From Stenopsyche tienmushanensis (Eukaryota > Arthropoda > Insecta > Trichoptera > Stenopsychidae), in assembly GCA_008973525.1 (NCBI GenBank), contig WACJ01000124.1:1736001-1800000 (forward strand): 64,000 nt of DNA. Reading direction: 5' to 3'. The position numbers were made by a program, and so were the translations under genes. The number at the start of each line of letters is the position of its first letter. Positions within the stretch are counted from its first letter, which is position 1. Shown in pieces: positions 24,277 to 34,326 of the stretch. Below the pieces are notes generated by a model, which saw nothing but the letters and a program-made list of their open reading frames with translations, was not told the origin of the DNA and searched no databases.

Positions 24277-24535
24277 TCAGGTGAGTCCAAAAGTTCGTGC
24301 GCATTTCATGCGCGCGCTATGATTAACGCGTCCTGAACGGGGTTAATCATAGCTTTCTCCGACCTTTAATTTTTTTAAACCATTTCTGAGCATTCCTTAC
24401 ACTAATAGTATATTCACCATGTATATATTTATTATCACTGCAGATCTGGCAGATTTGCCACACGACCACAAAATATATAACAGTAGGTTTGTATTTATTA
24501 TTGATATTCATTTTCTATGGGTACTAATATGCGAC
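24277..24535 (-). mobile_element. Mariner remnant, internally deleted (family with CAGGTCAGTCC ends)
   Basis: The left edge is a mariner terminal repeat, TCAGGTGAGTCCAAAAGTTC, preceded by TA. Sequence at 24500-24535 is the inverse of the 5' leader of the mariner copy at 33887-33910 (CATATTAGTACCCATAGAAA then ATG). The element therefore runs right to left, with its start codon at 24511. The coding piece is joined almost directly to the opposite terminal repeat, so nearly all of the transposase is gone. A 12-bp perfect inverted repeat (24316-24327 with 24342-24353) lies at the junction. Confidence 0.7.
24347..24511 (-). pseudogene. Mariner transposase N-terminus (54 codons)
   Basis: A 54-codon minus-strand frame starts MNINNKYKPTVIY and ends with YIHGEYTISVRNAQKWFKKI followed by a short basic tail and a stop. 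The YGEYTISVRNAQKWFKKF-type block is the second helix-turn-helix of mariner transposases, which binds the terminal repeats. The start is fixed by identity of the leader with the copy at 33.8 kb. The catalytic domain is absent. Confidence 0.65.
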
Positions 24536-25824
24536 CAATGCTGACGAAAATGAGATTTATCCTAATTTTCTGCTTCTATCATGATTAATAAACATTTTAA
24601 ATGCTGATAATTTCGCCACTCCGAAAAAGTGTTTTTGGTAGTATTCAATTTTATATTTTTCATCCACTTATTTTACATTTACCTTTTTTCTCAAGTCAGT
24701 CTCAATGAGATCTATTTTCATGATGCTGCACAATTTTAGCGATGTCATATTTCTATCTACTTACTGACCTGTCTTATTTTTTATTCCTGCTATAAGTTTT
24801 ATTTTGGGAATTTTATATAAGCAATCCTCTCAAATGTATCTTCTATTTTATTCAGTTCATCTGCATAATATACGTGGATTTTGTCTCTCGAGTCAAATAA
24901 TGAGTATATTATTACTAACTGAACTTATTATAAATGTATTTATTTAAATAATATTGAAACTTCTTTTTTATTAATCAATCAACATAATGATTTACATACG
25001 TATTAATGACTTTTACTATGAAATTATATATCAATTTTGATTGAAAAACCATTCGATGGCTTGATTTTTGTAAGGGTTTTACCTTTCTATTTACTTACTT
25101 ATTTTTCAATGATTTTTCAACAAATATAAATTTTAAATAATAAAATATTAAGTAATTGACATAAACATATTAAATATATTATATTGTAGATCATACATAA
25201 ATTGGGATGTAAATGAAGAAGGTTTGTAAATTACATTAGTTTTTTTTTCTTAGTTCAGACAATTTGAATTTTTTTGAAGATACCCTCCGATTACGCTAAA
25301 GAACACGAAGCAATATATAACAACGATAAATTTATCTTCGTGTTCTTTTGAAATAAGATGGGACGTGATATCGTTCTTTCTGTCGTTCTAAATGATGTTA
25401 TCATTAAAAACGGATGGACGGTTAAGTATTTGGGTCAGTTTTTGAATGAAAATTGACAGATGACTACAATATGGAAAGATAATGCAGACATTTGGGTGTT
25501 TGAACCCAAAATACCGCTATACGATTCCTTTAATGCGACTGTGCCGTCGAGAGATAAGATTTCTTGGCATTTAAATGATAGAATATGTTGAAATTGCGTA
25601 CATTATCAGCCAATACATTTTATAAATCAATTGAACTTTGTTGAGAAGACAGCATGAAGTCATGAGCGAAGGTATTAAAATATTAGCTAATTTTTCTTTC
25701 TTCAAACGCAAAAAATATGAAACAAGTTAATTAGTTCACATATTTACTGCCACCATTTTTGGCTGAAAGCTATTTTTCACAATGGGGATTATAATTAAAT
25801 ATTTTTAAAATTAAAGTTATTGAG
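24536..25824. other. AT-rich stretch with an inverted repeat
   Basis: AT-rich DNA. At 25298-25310 and 25336-25348 lie perfect 13-bp inverted arms (AAAGAACACGAAG and its complement) separated by 25 bases. Sequence from 25350 to 25640 is slightly more balanced but carries no recognised coding content. Confidence 0.4.
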
Positions 25825-26060
25825 TGCGCAGCTCTGGGTGATCTGCGCACCCAACTCTTGTTAGCTGGACTACCCCAGCTGCGTTTGAGCAACGACGAGG
25901 CTACTTTCGCGCACCTCTACTTCATATCATTACCCCAGGGGTTCAATCGTTGTCCACGAGGGTAGGGTTGACTTCCCCCTCCCCCCTGGGGCTTTATGGG
26001 TGGGCATCGTGGAGTCACCCACCCGGATATAAACGATCAGTAAAATATTGTTTTCCATAG
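25825..26060. other. GC-rich island, possible non-LTR retrotransposon UTR
   Basis: About 230 bp far richer in G+C than its surroundings, with a sharp edge at 25825. It contains hairpin-forming pairs such as GGGTGGG-x-CCCACCC (26000-26022) and C-runs. Structured, GC-rich tails like this are typical of R1-group untranslated regions, but it does not match the tail of the copy at 13.4 kb, so the assignment is inference. It ends about 25 bp before the mariner-like copy at 26084. Confidence 0.35.
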
Positions 26061-26083
26061 AATAAAATACTTTTTTTATTATA

Positions 26084-26788
26084 CAAGTTGTATCCCAAAA
26101 ATCATGAAATATATTTTTTTAACGGTTTATCCTCAATATCCAAGAGCATTTACATATTCTACTATCACATGCTTGGTACACCCTCTCGAAGGCTTCAACG
26201 AAAACCTCCTTCAGAGCTGTTGTCACGGTCCCTTGAATAACCTCAATGCTGTCAAAACGGTGTCCTTTGAGTGCGGTTTTGATCCTCGGGAACAAAAAAG
26301 TCGGCCGGAGGTAGTTCGGAACTGCAAAGAGACTGCGGTAGCGTCACCACGTTGTGTTTCACCAGGAACTCACGAGCGCGTAGGCTGTGGCTGGACGCAT
26401 TGTCGTGAGGCAGCACCCAAGTAGTCTCTTTTCATAAATCTTTCCAAAAAATAAACATAATAGGTATCGTTGATGGTCTGTCTTGTCCTTGAGAGATAAA
26501 AACTCTTTTAAGATCATACCCTTGGTGTTTTTTAGAGTTTTGTGCAAAATTTTATTTCCCAGCGTTGTTTGGAAGTATTCGCCATTCCGCGTCGTGACGT
26601 AGTCTCGAAACAAGGGTGTACTAAATCAGCTACCCTAATTTTACTGATATTCGCAGCAGACTGAACCTTGGTTCACTGTAAAGCTAAGGGTGTACTGTAA
26701 GCCCACTTAACTCAATTGGTTCGAATACGTTGCAACTAGTAGAAATGTGCCAAAAATATATATTTCATGACTTTTGGGATGCACTTTG
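26084..26788 (-). mobile_element. Tc1/mariner-superfamily element with both ends, decayed
   Basis: Inverted ends of about 31 bp: CAAGTTGTATCCCAAAAATC at the left and CAAAGTGCATCCCAAAAGTC read inward from the right, both running into ATGAAATATAT. TA dinucleotides flank both sides (26082-26083 and 26789-26790). The minus strand carries broken IS630-type transposase. It reads NYLRPTFLFPRIKTALKGHR, then FDSIEVIQGTVTTALKEVFV and EAFERVYQAC, the conserved block after the third catalytic aspartate. A VQ-type region lies upstream in another frame. The expected PYSPDL box has degraded. At 705 bp it is about half of full length. Confidence 0.82.
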
Positions 26789-26790
26789 TA

Positions 26791-29342
26791 AAAATGTACA
26801 CTTTTCCGTAAATGATCAAATATTTTCAATAACAAAAATGCACTCATATAATATGATTTGAGATACTAACTGTGAATTATCCCCCCTTTATTATGTTTGT
26901 TTTCTTTAAGTATATTGTAAACAACAACTTCTGTCGCAAAATCTTAAAAGACATTGAGAAATTATGAATGTGCATATGAAAGACGATCGATGGTAAGAAA
27001 TTAAAATAATAGGATATAAAAAGGGACCCTCTACAAAATAGCCTATTTCAAGTTGGTTGACATTTATATGCACAAAAATCATTTGTATAAAAAAATAATA
27101 AAGTTTTGATCATTGTGTCGATAATTTTTGATTTAATAATATTTTAGTTAAATATAATATTGTTGACATATGTAAAATTAATAATACGTTTGAGTAAAAA
27201 TAGATTTCAACTTATTTTTCTTTTCAAAGCACAAATCTGTGTACATGGTATTTATAGGGTTATATGAGGATTTCAGTCTGAATCAAATATGTTCGCAAAT
27301 AGAGGATATTCTGTATTAGCGGTTCAATAGGTAATGTAAGTATTAGTTAAAATTTGAAATTTTAATTTAAATTTAACCGATAATGGTATTAAAAAGTGTT
27401 GATGATACATCTGGAGTGGATATTTATAGAGTGATGTCAAATTGGATTAGAGTGGAGGTTACCTGAGAAGGACGGTGTCTTCTTTCGCGGGCTTCATCAA
27501 GCCTGTGACCCGAGGCGGCGCCCCGTGCGTTTTAATCAAAACCTTAATTAAAACCTAATGAGAAGATATTGTGTTTACACGGAACCGTGATGAGAAAATT
27601 GCTGGTGCTCAGGGCGCAAAGCCACCGGCTCCAACATGGACTAGGAACGGGAAAATTACTGTGGCCTGACGACAAAATGGTGCCCCACCGGAGCACTCCG
27701 GCTGGGAAAACTTCGGCCCTGGAGCCGCAACACAACACGCCCCTGTCCTTTATAAATGGCCAGATATTTAAATCCGTGTGTCGCACTCCGCTTCCAGAAA
27801 CCATGTGTTCCAAACCCTAATTTTAAGGAAACTTTCGCACTAATGACGACGCGCTTATTATGTCATTAAGCTGACTATTCATTACCGTTAACACAACTTC
27901 ATTTCTAGCAAACGTCGCACCTAATTGAAATATATTGCATGGAAGTAAAACCTTTGATCACATCATTAAATCTTCGCACGCTCAAATCTGAATGCATCAG
28001 CTTATATGCTATTCGAGTATCAATATATCACACTCAGCTTCTAAAATCCATTAAAGTCCTATTCAATGGTAATGATTTTCAATTACATTTGCAAGAGTTC
28101 GTACAAAATACATACATTTTACGCCATATCAATATTGTGTTAAAATATTAAAGCTGAATATTGATAATTTAACTACCATTTAACACTGGTTATAACTCCA
28201 AGACTGATTTAAATGATTCATTTGAACAAACCAAATTCAATAATGCTCTCAATTCAAGTTTACCTGATTTCTGAAATCTAAAAACGTAAATTCTGAGGCA
28301 ATTAATAAAGTCATGCAGATCCGCGTATAAAAAAACAAGATTTAGTCACATAATCATAGAGCATTTTCATTTCATAGTTCCGTGCACAGTTTTTGATTTG
28401 TTGTATGATACAGAATTATTACGTTTTATTAAAATTATGTCATTTTAAAAGCACACAATAGACAATTGATCGATTTATTTTTCTAAACTTGTTGATATGT
28501 TGATTTATTTCTTACAATCTGAACTTAAATCCGAACCTTTTATGAGATGAGCCCAGAAACTAGTCCACTTCAATAATACTTGATCTGCTCATGTATTGAT
28601 ATTAGTAATCAATTTAATATTCATCTAAGCGGAGATTAGTGGGGCTAATATTTTATTCCATACCATTCCTACATAATCGCACTCATGGTTTATATTTGTG
28701 TTTATATATTTTGAAGTATTAATCTTTAACGAAGGAATGTCAGCATATTCGTGACCAAAATCGAGACCATGTCAGCATATAATACTCTCGGTAGTTTTCA
28801 ATATGGGAACAATTCCGTTAGAAAACTTGTTTTCCATTTTCATTTAATTAGGATACATTTACAAGGAAACATTTTAAGCAAATCCGGCAATCCGTATTTA
28901 AAAATTCGCACTCGATGAACTAGCAATTTTTTGAAATACGTATTTTTTTAATTTGCACAACATTTTATACCGGATTAATATACATAACGGGAAATTAATA
29001 AATATAAAAGATATAAATAAACAGAAGTATACATATAGATATATCCTATTTCAACCCCCACAAAATTTTTGCGCCATTTTTATTTAATATTTGCTTAAAT
29101 AATATTTACTATTTGTGAAAATTTAAAGACGTATTCTTGTTCTAAAATTTTTCATTTTTGTAAGTATCTCGTTGATCTGTTGGCGTTAGTTTGGGAAACC
29201 AACTCGTTCGCCAAGGCTTAAAATAGAAATTTGTGTCTCTGAAAAATTGTGATTTTGCAATCAAAATTGAACAAATTGATTGCGAAATCACAAAAATGCA
29301 AAATCTAAAAAATTGTTGAGCACATTTTAAAAAAGTAAATGG
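26791..29342. other. Intergenic stretch with a balanced island at 27.43-27.86 kb
   Basis: The island has open frames of 83-89 codons on both strands (27544-27820). Neither resembles a known protein, and symmetric openness argues for non-coding, GC-richer DNA. A TTTATAAATGG motif sits at about 27750. The rest is AT-rich and empty. Confidence 0.35.
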
Positions 29343-29500
29343 TAGTTTTATACAGGGCTTTTTGGCACATGATCCGACATTTTTTTTATTATGTTAAAGG
29401 GATATTTTGCTATGTTTCATACATAGGCCCCATGGCCTAAGTATCAGGGTTGTCGAAATAGATTTTTTTTCAACATTTTGAAAAATGCCTTAAATTTCAC
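29343..29500 (+). repeat. Dispersed repeat D, copy 2
   Basis: Inverse-oriented homologue of 10140-10312. It starts TA-CAGGGCTTTTTGGCACATGA and includes TCAGGGTTGTCGAAATAGA. The outer TA plus CAGGG start suggests a TA-inserting DNA transposon, but the opposite end and any transposase are missing. Confidence 0.6.
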
Positions 29501-30894
29501 CTCTCAATTAGCTTTTTAATTTGCAGTCATAACATCACGAAAAAACAGTTTTGTATTTTGCAATGCACTTTTGATCTAACTAAATTATTATATTATACAT
29601 TTGGTTTAAAAAAAATGATTTCTAAACTTCAAAAGTCACATAAAATGTGCAAACGAATGAGAAATATCAACTTCTAAATTCTTTAAACAAAAAACTAACA
29701 ACTATTTTGAACTTTATACCTTTTCCAATAATATGTTACATTTCTTAGAAATCGTTCAATAATTCGTTAACAAAATTTGTAAAATTTTGGGTATTTTTCA
29801 AAACATAGCTTGGATATTTATCCATAGCTGCTATGCCCTAGTTGAAATAACGTATTCAAATGACATTTAAAATACTTTCGAATGGGTAAATATTATTTTG
29901 AGTGTGAATGAATTAGTTTGCAAGTTTATTTTTGTTAATTTGAATAATCAAAGTTAGGGCGCAAGGCTTCGTTCGCCATTTCAGAGGTTTAATGTCTCGC
30001 CTAGTGCCACACCGCACTTTCACGGTCTCTCCCTCATCTGCCTTCATTTATAATTATTATCATGACGAGTTGAATTCCAAATTAGAGTTGGAGCGCCTCA
30101 TAGATGATGTTGTATAATGAATCTGGATTAAACCGCAAAATGACACATGCATTATGTATGTGCCACTGAAACTTTGATGTGATCCCACCACAGACTTGAC
30201 GAAATCACTTCTAGATCCTCCTCATCAATCAAAGCAAAAATGTGACATCAACTTATCCATGCGTGAGCACAACATTATGTTGCGACTAAATCATATTCAT
30301 CTGAATTTTCAGGACGCCCTCAAGATGGATATCTCTCCTGACCTCATATACAAGAGTGACGATTTATCAATACCAGACTATTATTCAAACGATATTTCTC
30401 AAAATTTACAGCAACCTATTACTCATATAAAAAAGCCCTCTCTACGTAAACACTCAGATAAATCAAATCCATCGATTTTATATTGGATACCAAATATTAT
30501 ATTATGACTGTGGTAATAAATAATTGATATACGACATAATATGCGCAAACACTCTTGATTATAAATTTGGTGCGTCATTCAAAATTTAGATGCGTGCGCA
30601 CCTCAACATGAATTAATCATATAAAATCATAAAAATATTATAAATCCTTCATTTTTGGTCATTTTACTTGTAAACTCATGCCATAATATTACAAAAATAT
30701 ATATATTTTAGAATGTAAATAAATTTATTAAAATAATAATATATTTAACATCAGCTACTATTTTTTTATTATTTTATTGATTGTTTTAAATAGTAAATAT
30801 TTTTTAAACAAAGAAGAAGAAAAAACATCACAAACGACGAAAGTGGCGTCCTTTAGTTCACAATGAATATTTTTGTGGCCCATCCAATAAAACG
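29501..30894. other. Mixed stretch, one unrecognised 103-codon frame
   Basis: AT-rich to 29940, then more balanced to about 30510. A plus-strand frame at 30196-30507 is open for 103 codons, with an acceptor-like TGAATTTTCAG inside it (about 30302-30312). The peptide is rich in S, D, N and I and matches no family I know. It may be chance. Confidence 0.25.
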
Positions 30895-31090
30895 AATGCA
30901 ATACTAAGAATAATTCTAGTGATAATCTGATAATGATGACACTCCTGAACATTATACGAAGTGTTTTATAAACACGGGTTAATATTAAAGAAATAAAACT
31001 TTTTTGAACGATAGGGATGATGCTTGTGTCTTAACTACCAAAATAAACGCCTGGTGGTCTCATATATTAAGGGACGTTTCATGTATCAGA
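30895..31090 (+). repeat. Dispersed repeat E: fragment shared with the pogo copy at 55.5 kb
   Basis: Shares blocks with 55640-55810 in the same orientation: CTCCTGAACA, TTAATATTAAAGAAA, AAAACT, GGATGATGCTT-TGTCT, ACCAAAA-AAAC-CCT and TCTCATAT. The second copy lies inside a pogo/Tigger element, so this is probably an orphan piece of the same family. No terminal repeat is present here. Confidence 0.55.
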
Positions 31091-31197
31091 TAGAACTGAA
31101 AAAATTAAAAATTGGTAAATTTCAAGTTGATATAAATGAAATTCGAGAAGTTGAGGAAAGGAATAGATTTAAACGTGTTTTTTTTCGATACTACTTT

Positions 31198-31465
31198 TTC
31201 CAAGCTCATGGAAGTGCTCCCATATGCTCTACATAAGCATTCTTTATGAAATTTTGCAGGCATATGTAAAATAAACATTTCCATCGTATGAACTACAATT
31301 ATTCAAAAATATTCAAAAGTGTTTATTTGATAAATAAAAAACTACAAAAATTGTTAAAAAAAAAACCACAATTTTTTATTCGATCGCTCACTTTTTTTTA
31401 TTTTCCAATATTTGTACTTAATTATAATCTAAGCTATACATAATATTATAAAAAGTAAAAATTAA
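31198..31465 (+). repeat. Dispersed repeat C, copy 2
   Basis: Homologous to 11556-11830: CCAAGCT-ATGGAAGTGCTCCC, CATTCTTTATGAAATTT, ATAAAAAACTACAAAAA and further blocks. It is more decayed than copy 1, with stops in the frame that is open there. Confidence 0.6.
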
Positions 31466-32117
31466 AAAGTATTTTTTTACGTACTGATGAAAACGTATAC
31501 TGATGATTATTTCTCACTTAATCATGATCTTCCAAGTTAAATACTATTTATTTTACGCCCTAGAATTAAAACTTCTTCCTGAGTAATAAAAATTCAATAA
31601 CCAACTCACCATACCTACAGTTTATCTATGTGGATAATGGTTCAATCGAAGTTAATTAATATGTAATTGTTTTCAATAAGTTAAAATGGATCAATTGTTT
31701 GCCAATATCCTTCATCCCGAAAATTTTGTTTTGATGTAATAAAATGATGAAATCCAATGGAAAATTTGCGGAAGGCAACCATAAAGAATATCCATTTGTA
31801 GAATAAAGAAACTATTAACGTAAAAAAATATATACATTAGAAGCACTCGCGAAATACCATTTCATACAATAACAAAACGATCTATTATAGCCGATGTATT
31901 TCCTTATAAAAATAAACAATTTCACGATATATACATCCAGACGATATGATTCGATTGTTTTTATATGAAGAGTACTTTGCTCTAACAACGCGCCCTGTGC
32001 CGGACAGCCTGCGGCCAATTCCGCGCTGCGAACATGCTTTTGCACTCGAGCGACAGGGGGCCTCTGAGGGGGCCCTCGAAAGCCCCTTGGTTCCATAATC
32101 GACCCTGGACCCCTCAC

Positions 32118-32147
32118 CTTTAACTGTATCAACCCCGTCGTTGTGGG
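32118..32147 (-). CDS. Microexon-like 30-bp segment, minus strand
   Basis: On the minus strand a very good acceptor (GTCAGTTCTTTTAG) is followed by 30 bases and a very good donor (GTTAAAG-GTGAGG). Thirty bases is a multiple of three. Two of three frames are open, one reading PTTTGLIQLK and one HNDGVDTVK. Microexons of this size occur in insect neuronal and muscle genes. No flanking exon is known, so it may be a chance pairing. Confidence 0.15.
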
Positions 32148-32852
32148 CTAAAAGAACTGACTCCTTAACCGGTCCAAATGAGCTTTATTAACTTACACCA
32201 GGCAGTCATTGTATCTTGCGAAAAGCAAAAGGGGAGTATATTTTTAGCATGGAAATATAGTTTGTCTCAATTTTGTAAGCTTTGCATATTAATCTCGAGA
32301 TAAATCATCCGTTAATGCTACTGAAATATCGGCGTAAATTTATCATGACCACACATAATCAATTGTTAGCTGCGCGATCGTACCGCATCAGCATTTCATG
32401 TATTCGTGGTCGTTCTTGCATTTAACACATACGAACTCCAATTGGCAGTCAAATGCTCTTCTGTAGCTTAAGCATTGGATTAATAAATCCAAATAAATTT
32501 GTTTCTTCAACATCATATTCTGCAGAATCTCGCAAGTGGCTTCAAAACAAGAGTGACGATACAATATCGCTGGATTTATGTGACGGTGTCTTCGTCATCC
32601 CGGTTCCCTCCCTACTGCAGCCCCATTGAGAACACCCGTTTATGTTTTTATGCCCCGCTAAATCTCAAAGAGGAAAACAATATAAAAACTTGGAAACAAC
32701 TCGCGTTGCTCCAAATGTTAAAGTGTTGTTCTCGTAAAAGTGTATTGCGTACATATGATGAGCGCTCCCCCGGAGTCTAAAAGGGCCCATAACTTTGAAA
32801 ATTTCATCTCATTACCGTTTGCTAAACGATAACCGCTGACAATTACTCAGAG

Positions 32853-32882
32853 ACCGGTTTCGAACATCGCACAACCGGTTTT
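32853..32882 (+). promoter_or_regulatory. Tandem Grainyhead-type sites
   Basis: ACCGGTTTCGAACA and ACCGGTTTTGAACA recur with a 21-bp period. ACCGGTT is the core bound by Grainyhead/CP2 proteins in insects. Spacing of two helical turns puts both on one face of the DNA. The sites lie inside a balanced island, which fits an enhancer. Binding is inference. Confidence 0.35.
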
Positions 32883-33843
32883 GAACACACCCGAATTGCG
32901 CCCATTAAGCTCAACAGCGAAAACTCAATTAACACGCTCGTCAAACTCGCTCTCTGAAAGCCTGTTTAATTTTTCACACAATCCCCAGTAAAAGGTGAAA
33001 ATTTAATTCAACTATTTCACATGGCCACCCCAACACCTCTATCCATTTCCAGTTGATTCAATCAATTTTCGTTTATTTTGGCATAAAACTTTATTTTATG
33101 ATTCCACAATGGCCAAAACAAACCGCGCAATTTCATAAAGAAAAATAATTCGATGAACGCACATTTAACTCAATCTATTTGATTGACAGTACAAATTGTC
33201 GACCCCTGTTTATGGCTGTGCTCAAAGCCAAAACCAAATGCACATCATGGCGATCCTTTTGCTTCAAATAATGATAATTCACTCAACTGTAATTACATAA
33301 TTCAATGTTTCCAACAATATTCCATTTGTGTGTTGATCGTAGCCACGGAGATATTATCAACGCATTTGTGTCAGTTGCTGGTCAAATTGTGTATAAATTA
33401 TTACTAGTACACCACATTTTAACCGATCCTATAAATACTTATATAAATATTTCATATCAACTTTTAGCATCCAAATATAAGGGCTTTCAGTGAGCATTTA
33501 TAGTTCCGATATAAAATTTGAGACAGTCTAACAATGCAATATAAAACATTTTCATCATATAAAATCGCTACGACGCCATATTCAAACACTAATACTATAG
33601 ACATATTTCATAAAATGGAAATGTGTTAATAAATTCCAATTAAATACATAACCGGGTCTCAAAAGTGCATCCATTGATGTTACAAATAAATGATCAGCGT
33701 TACGTCTGTTGTGCATTTCAAAAATATTATGTACCAAACATATATAACCACAATACATAATTTACATTTATAATGCATTTGCATTCTGTAATAAACATTT
33801 GTACACATCCCATTTATACAAATTCGCATTACTAATTTATTTA

Positions 33844-34326
33844 TCAGGTCAGTCCAAAAGTTCGTGCGCATTTTAGGGAAATTATCGGAGGCATATTAGT
33901 ACCCATAGAAAATGAATATTTAATACGAAAATTAATAGTGCACATTGTGAACATACTATCTGTGTATAACAGACTATCCAGAATCTTTCAAGAATTCATC
34001 TCATGGAACAGTTTTTGTCATTTAAAGGACATTGGGACAGTATCCAAACTTGGAAAATGGATACCGCATACTATCCGAACCCAATTGCCAACAACGAGTA
34101 AAACACCTACACTTCCCTTTTATCGCACTTCGAAAGAGTCATTTTTTAATCGTTTAGTAACAGGAGACGAAAAATTGATTATATATCATAATATCACAAG
34201 AAAAATACAGTGAACAGATAAAGATAAGTATTTAATTTCAACAGCAAAGGTGTCTTTACATCCTAAAATGAAACTTTAGTGTTTGGTGGGATATGTTTAG
34301 TGTGATTTATTAAACACTGTTAGAAA
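33844..34326 (+). mobile_element. Mariner remnant with left terminal repeat
   Basis: Starts at a TA-flanked terminal repeat, TCAGGTCAGTCCAAAAGTTC, running into GTGCGCAT. A leader identical to that of the 24.3-kb copy follows. Broken transposase on the plus strand continues to about 34320, where the homology stops at TAGGTAATCCAATCCTG. That sequence resembles the hAT end at 189/1170 (TAGGGATTCCAATCC) and may mark a later insertion. No right terminal repeat is present. Confidence 0.72.
33938..34213 (+). pseudogene. Mariner transposase fragment with first catalytic block
   Basis: A 91-codon plus-strand frame includes VSKLGKWIPHTI, then SFFNRLVTGDEKLIIYHNIT. VTGDEKW is the mariner block carrying the first catalytic aspartate, and KLGKWIPHTL lies upstream of it in intact proteins. 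Here K-W has become K-L. After the stop at 34211-34213, LHPKMKL and VWWDMFSVIY-type pieces follow in shifted frames up to 34320. The second and third aspartate blocks are absent, and the N-terminal helix-turn-helix region is deleted between the leader and about 33960. Confidence 0.72.

Larger units (their letters stand above)
31466..33843. other. AT-rich DNA around two balanced islands
   Basis: Islands at about 31940-32180 and 32560-33060. The first contains a GC-rich block (CGAGGGCCCCCTCAGAGGCC-type, minus strand) and a microexon-like arrangement. The second holds a tandem pair of Grainyhead-type sites. Flanking DNA is AT-rich without a supported gene. Confidence 0.3.

Noticed and set aside
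30196..30507. 103-codon plus-strand frame as a gene
   Set aside because: No recognisable domain, low-complexity composition and no convincing promoter or splice partners. Left as an unexplained frame.
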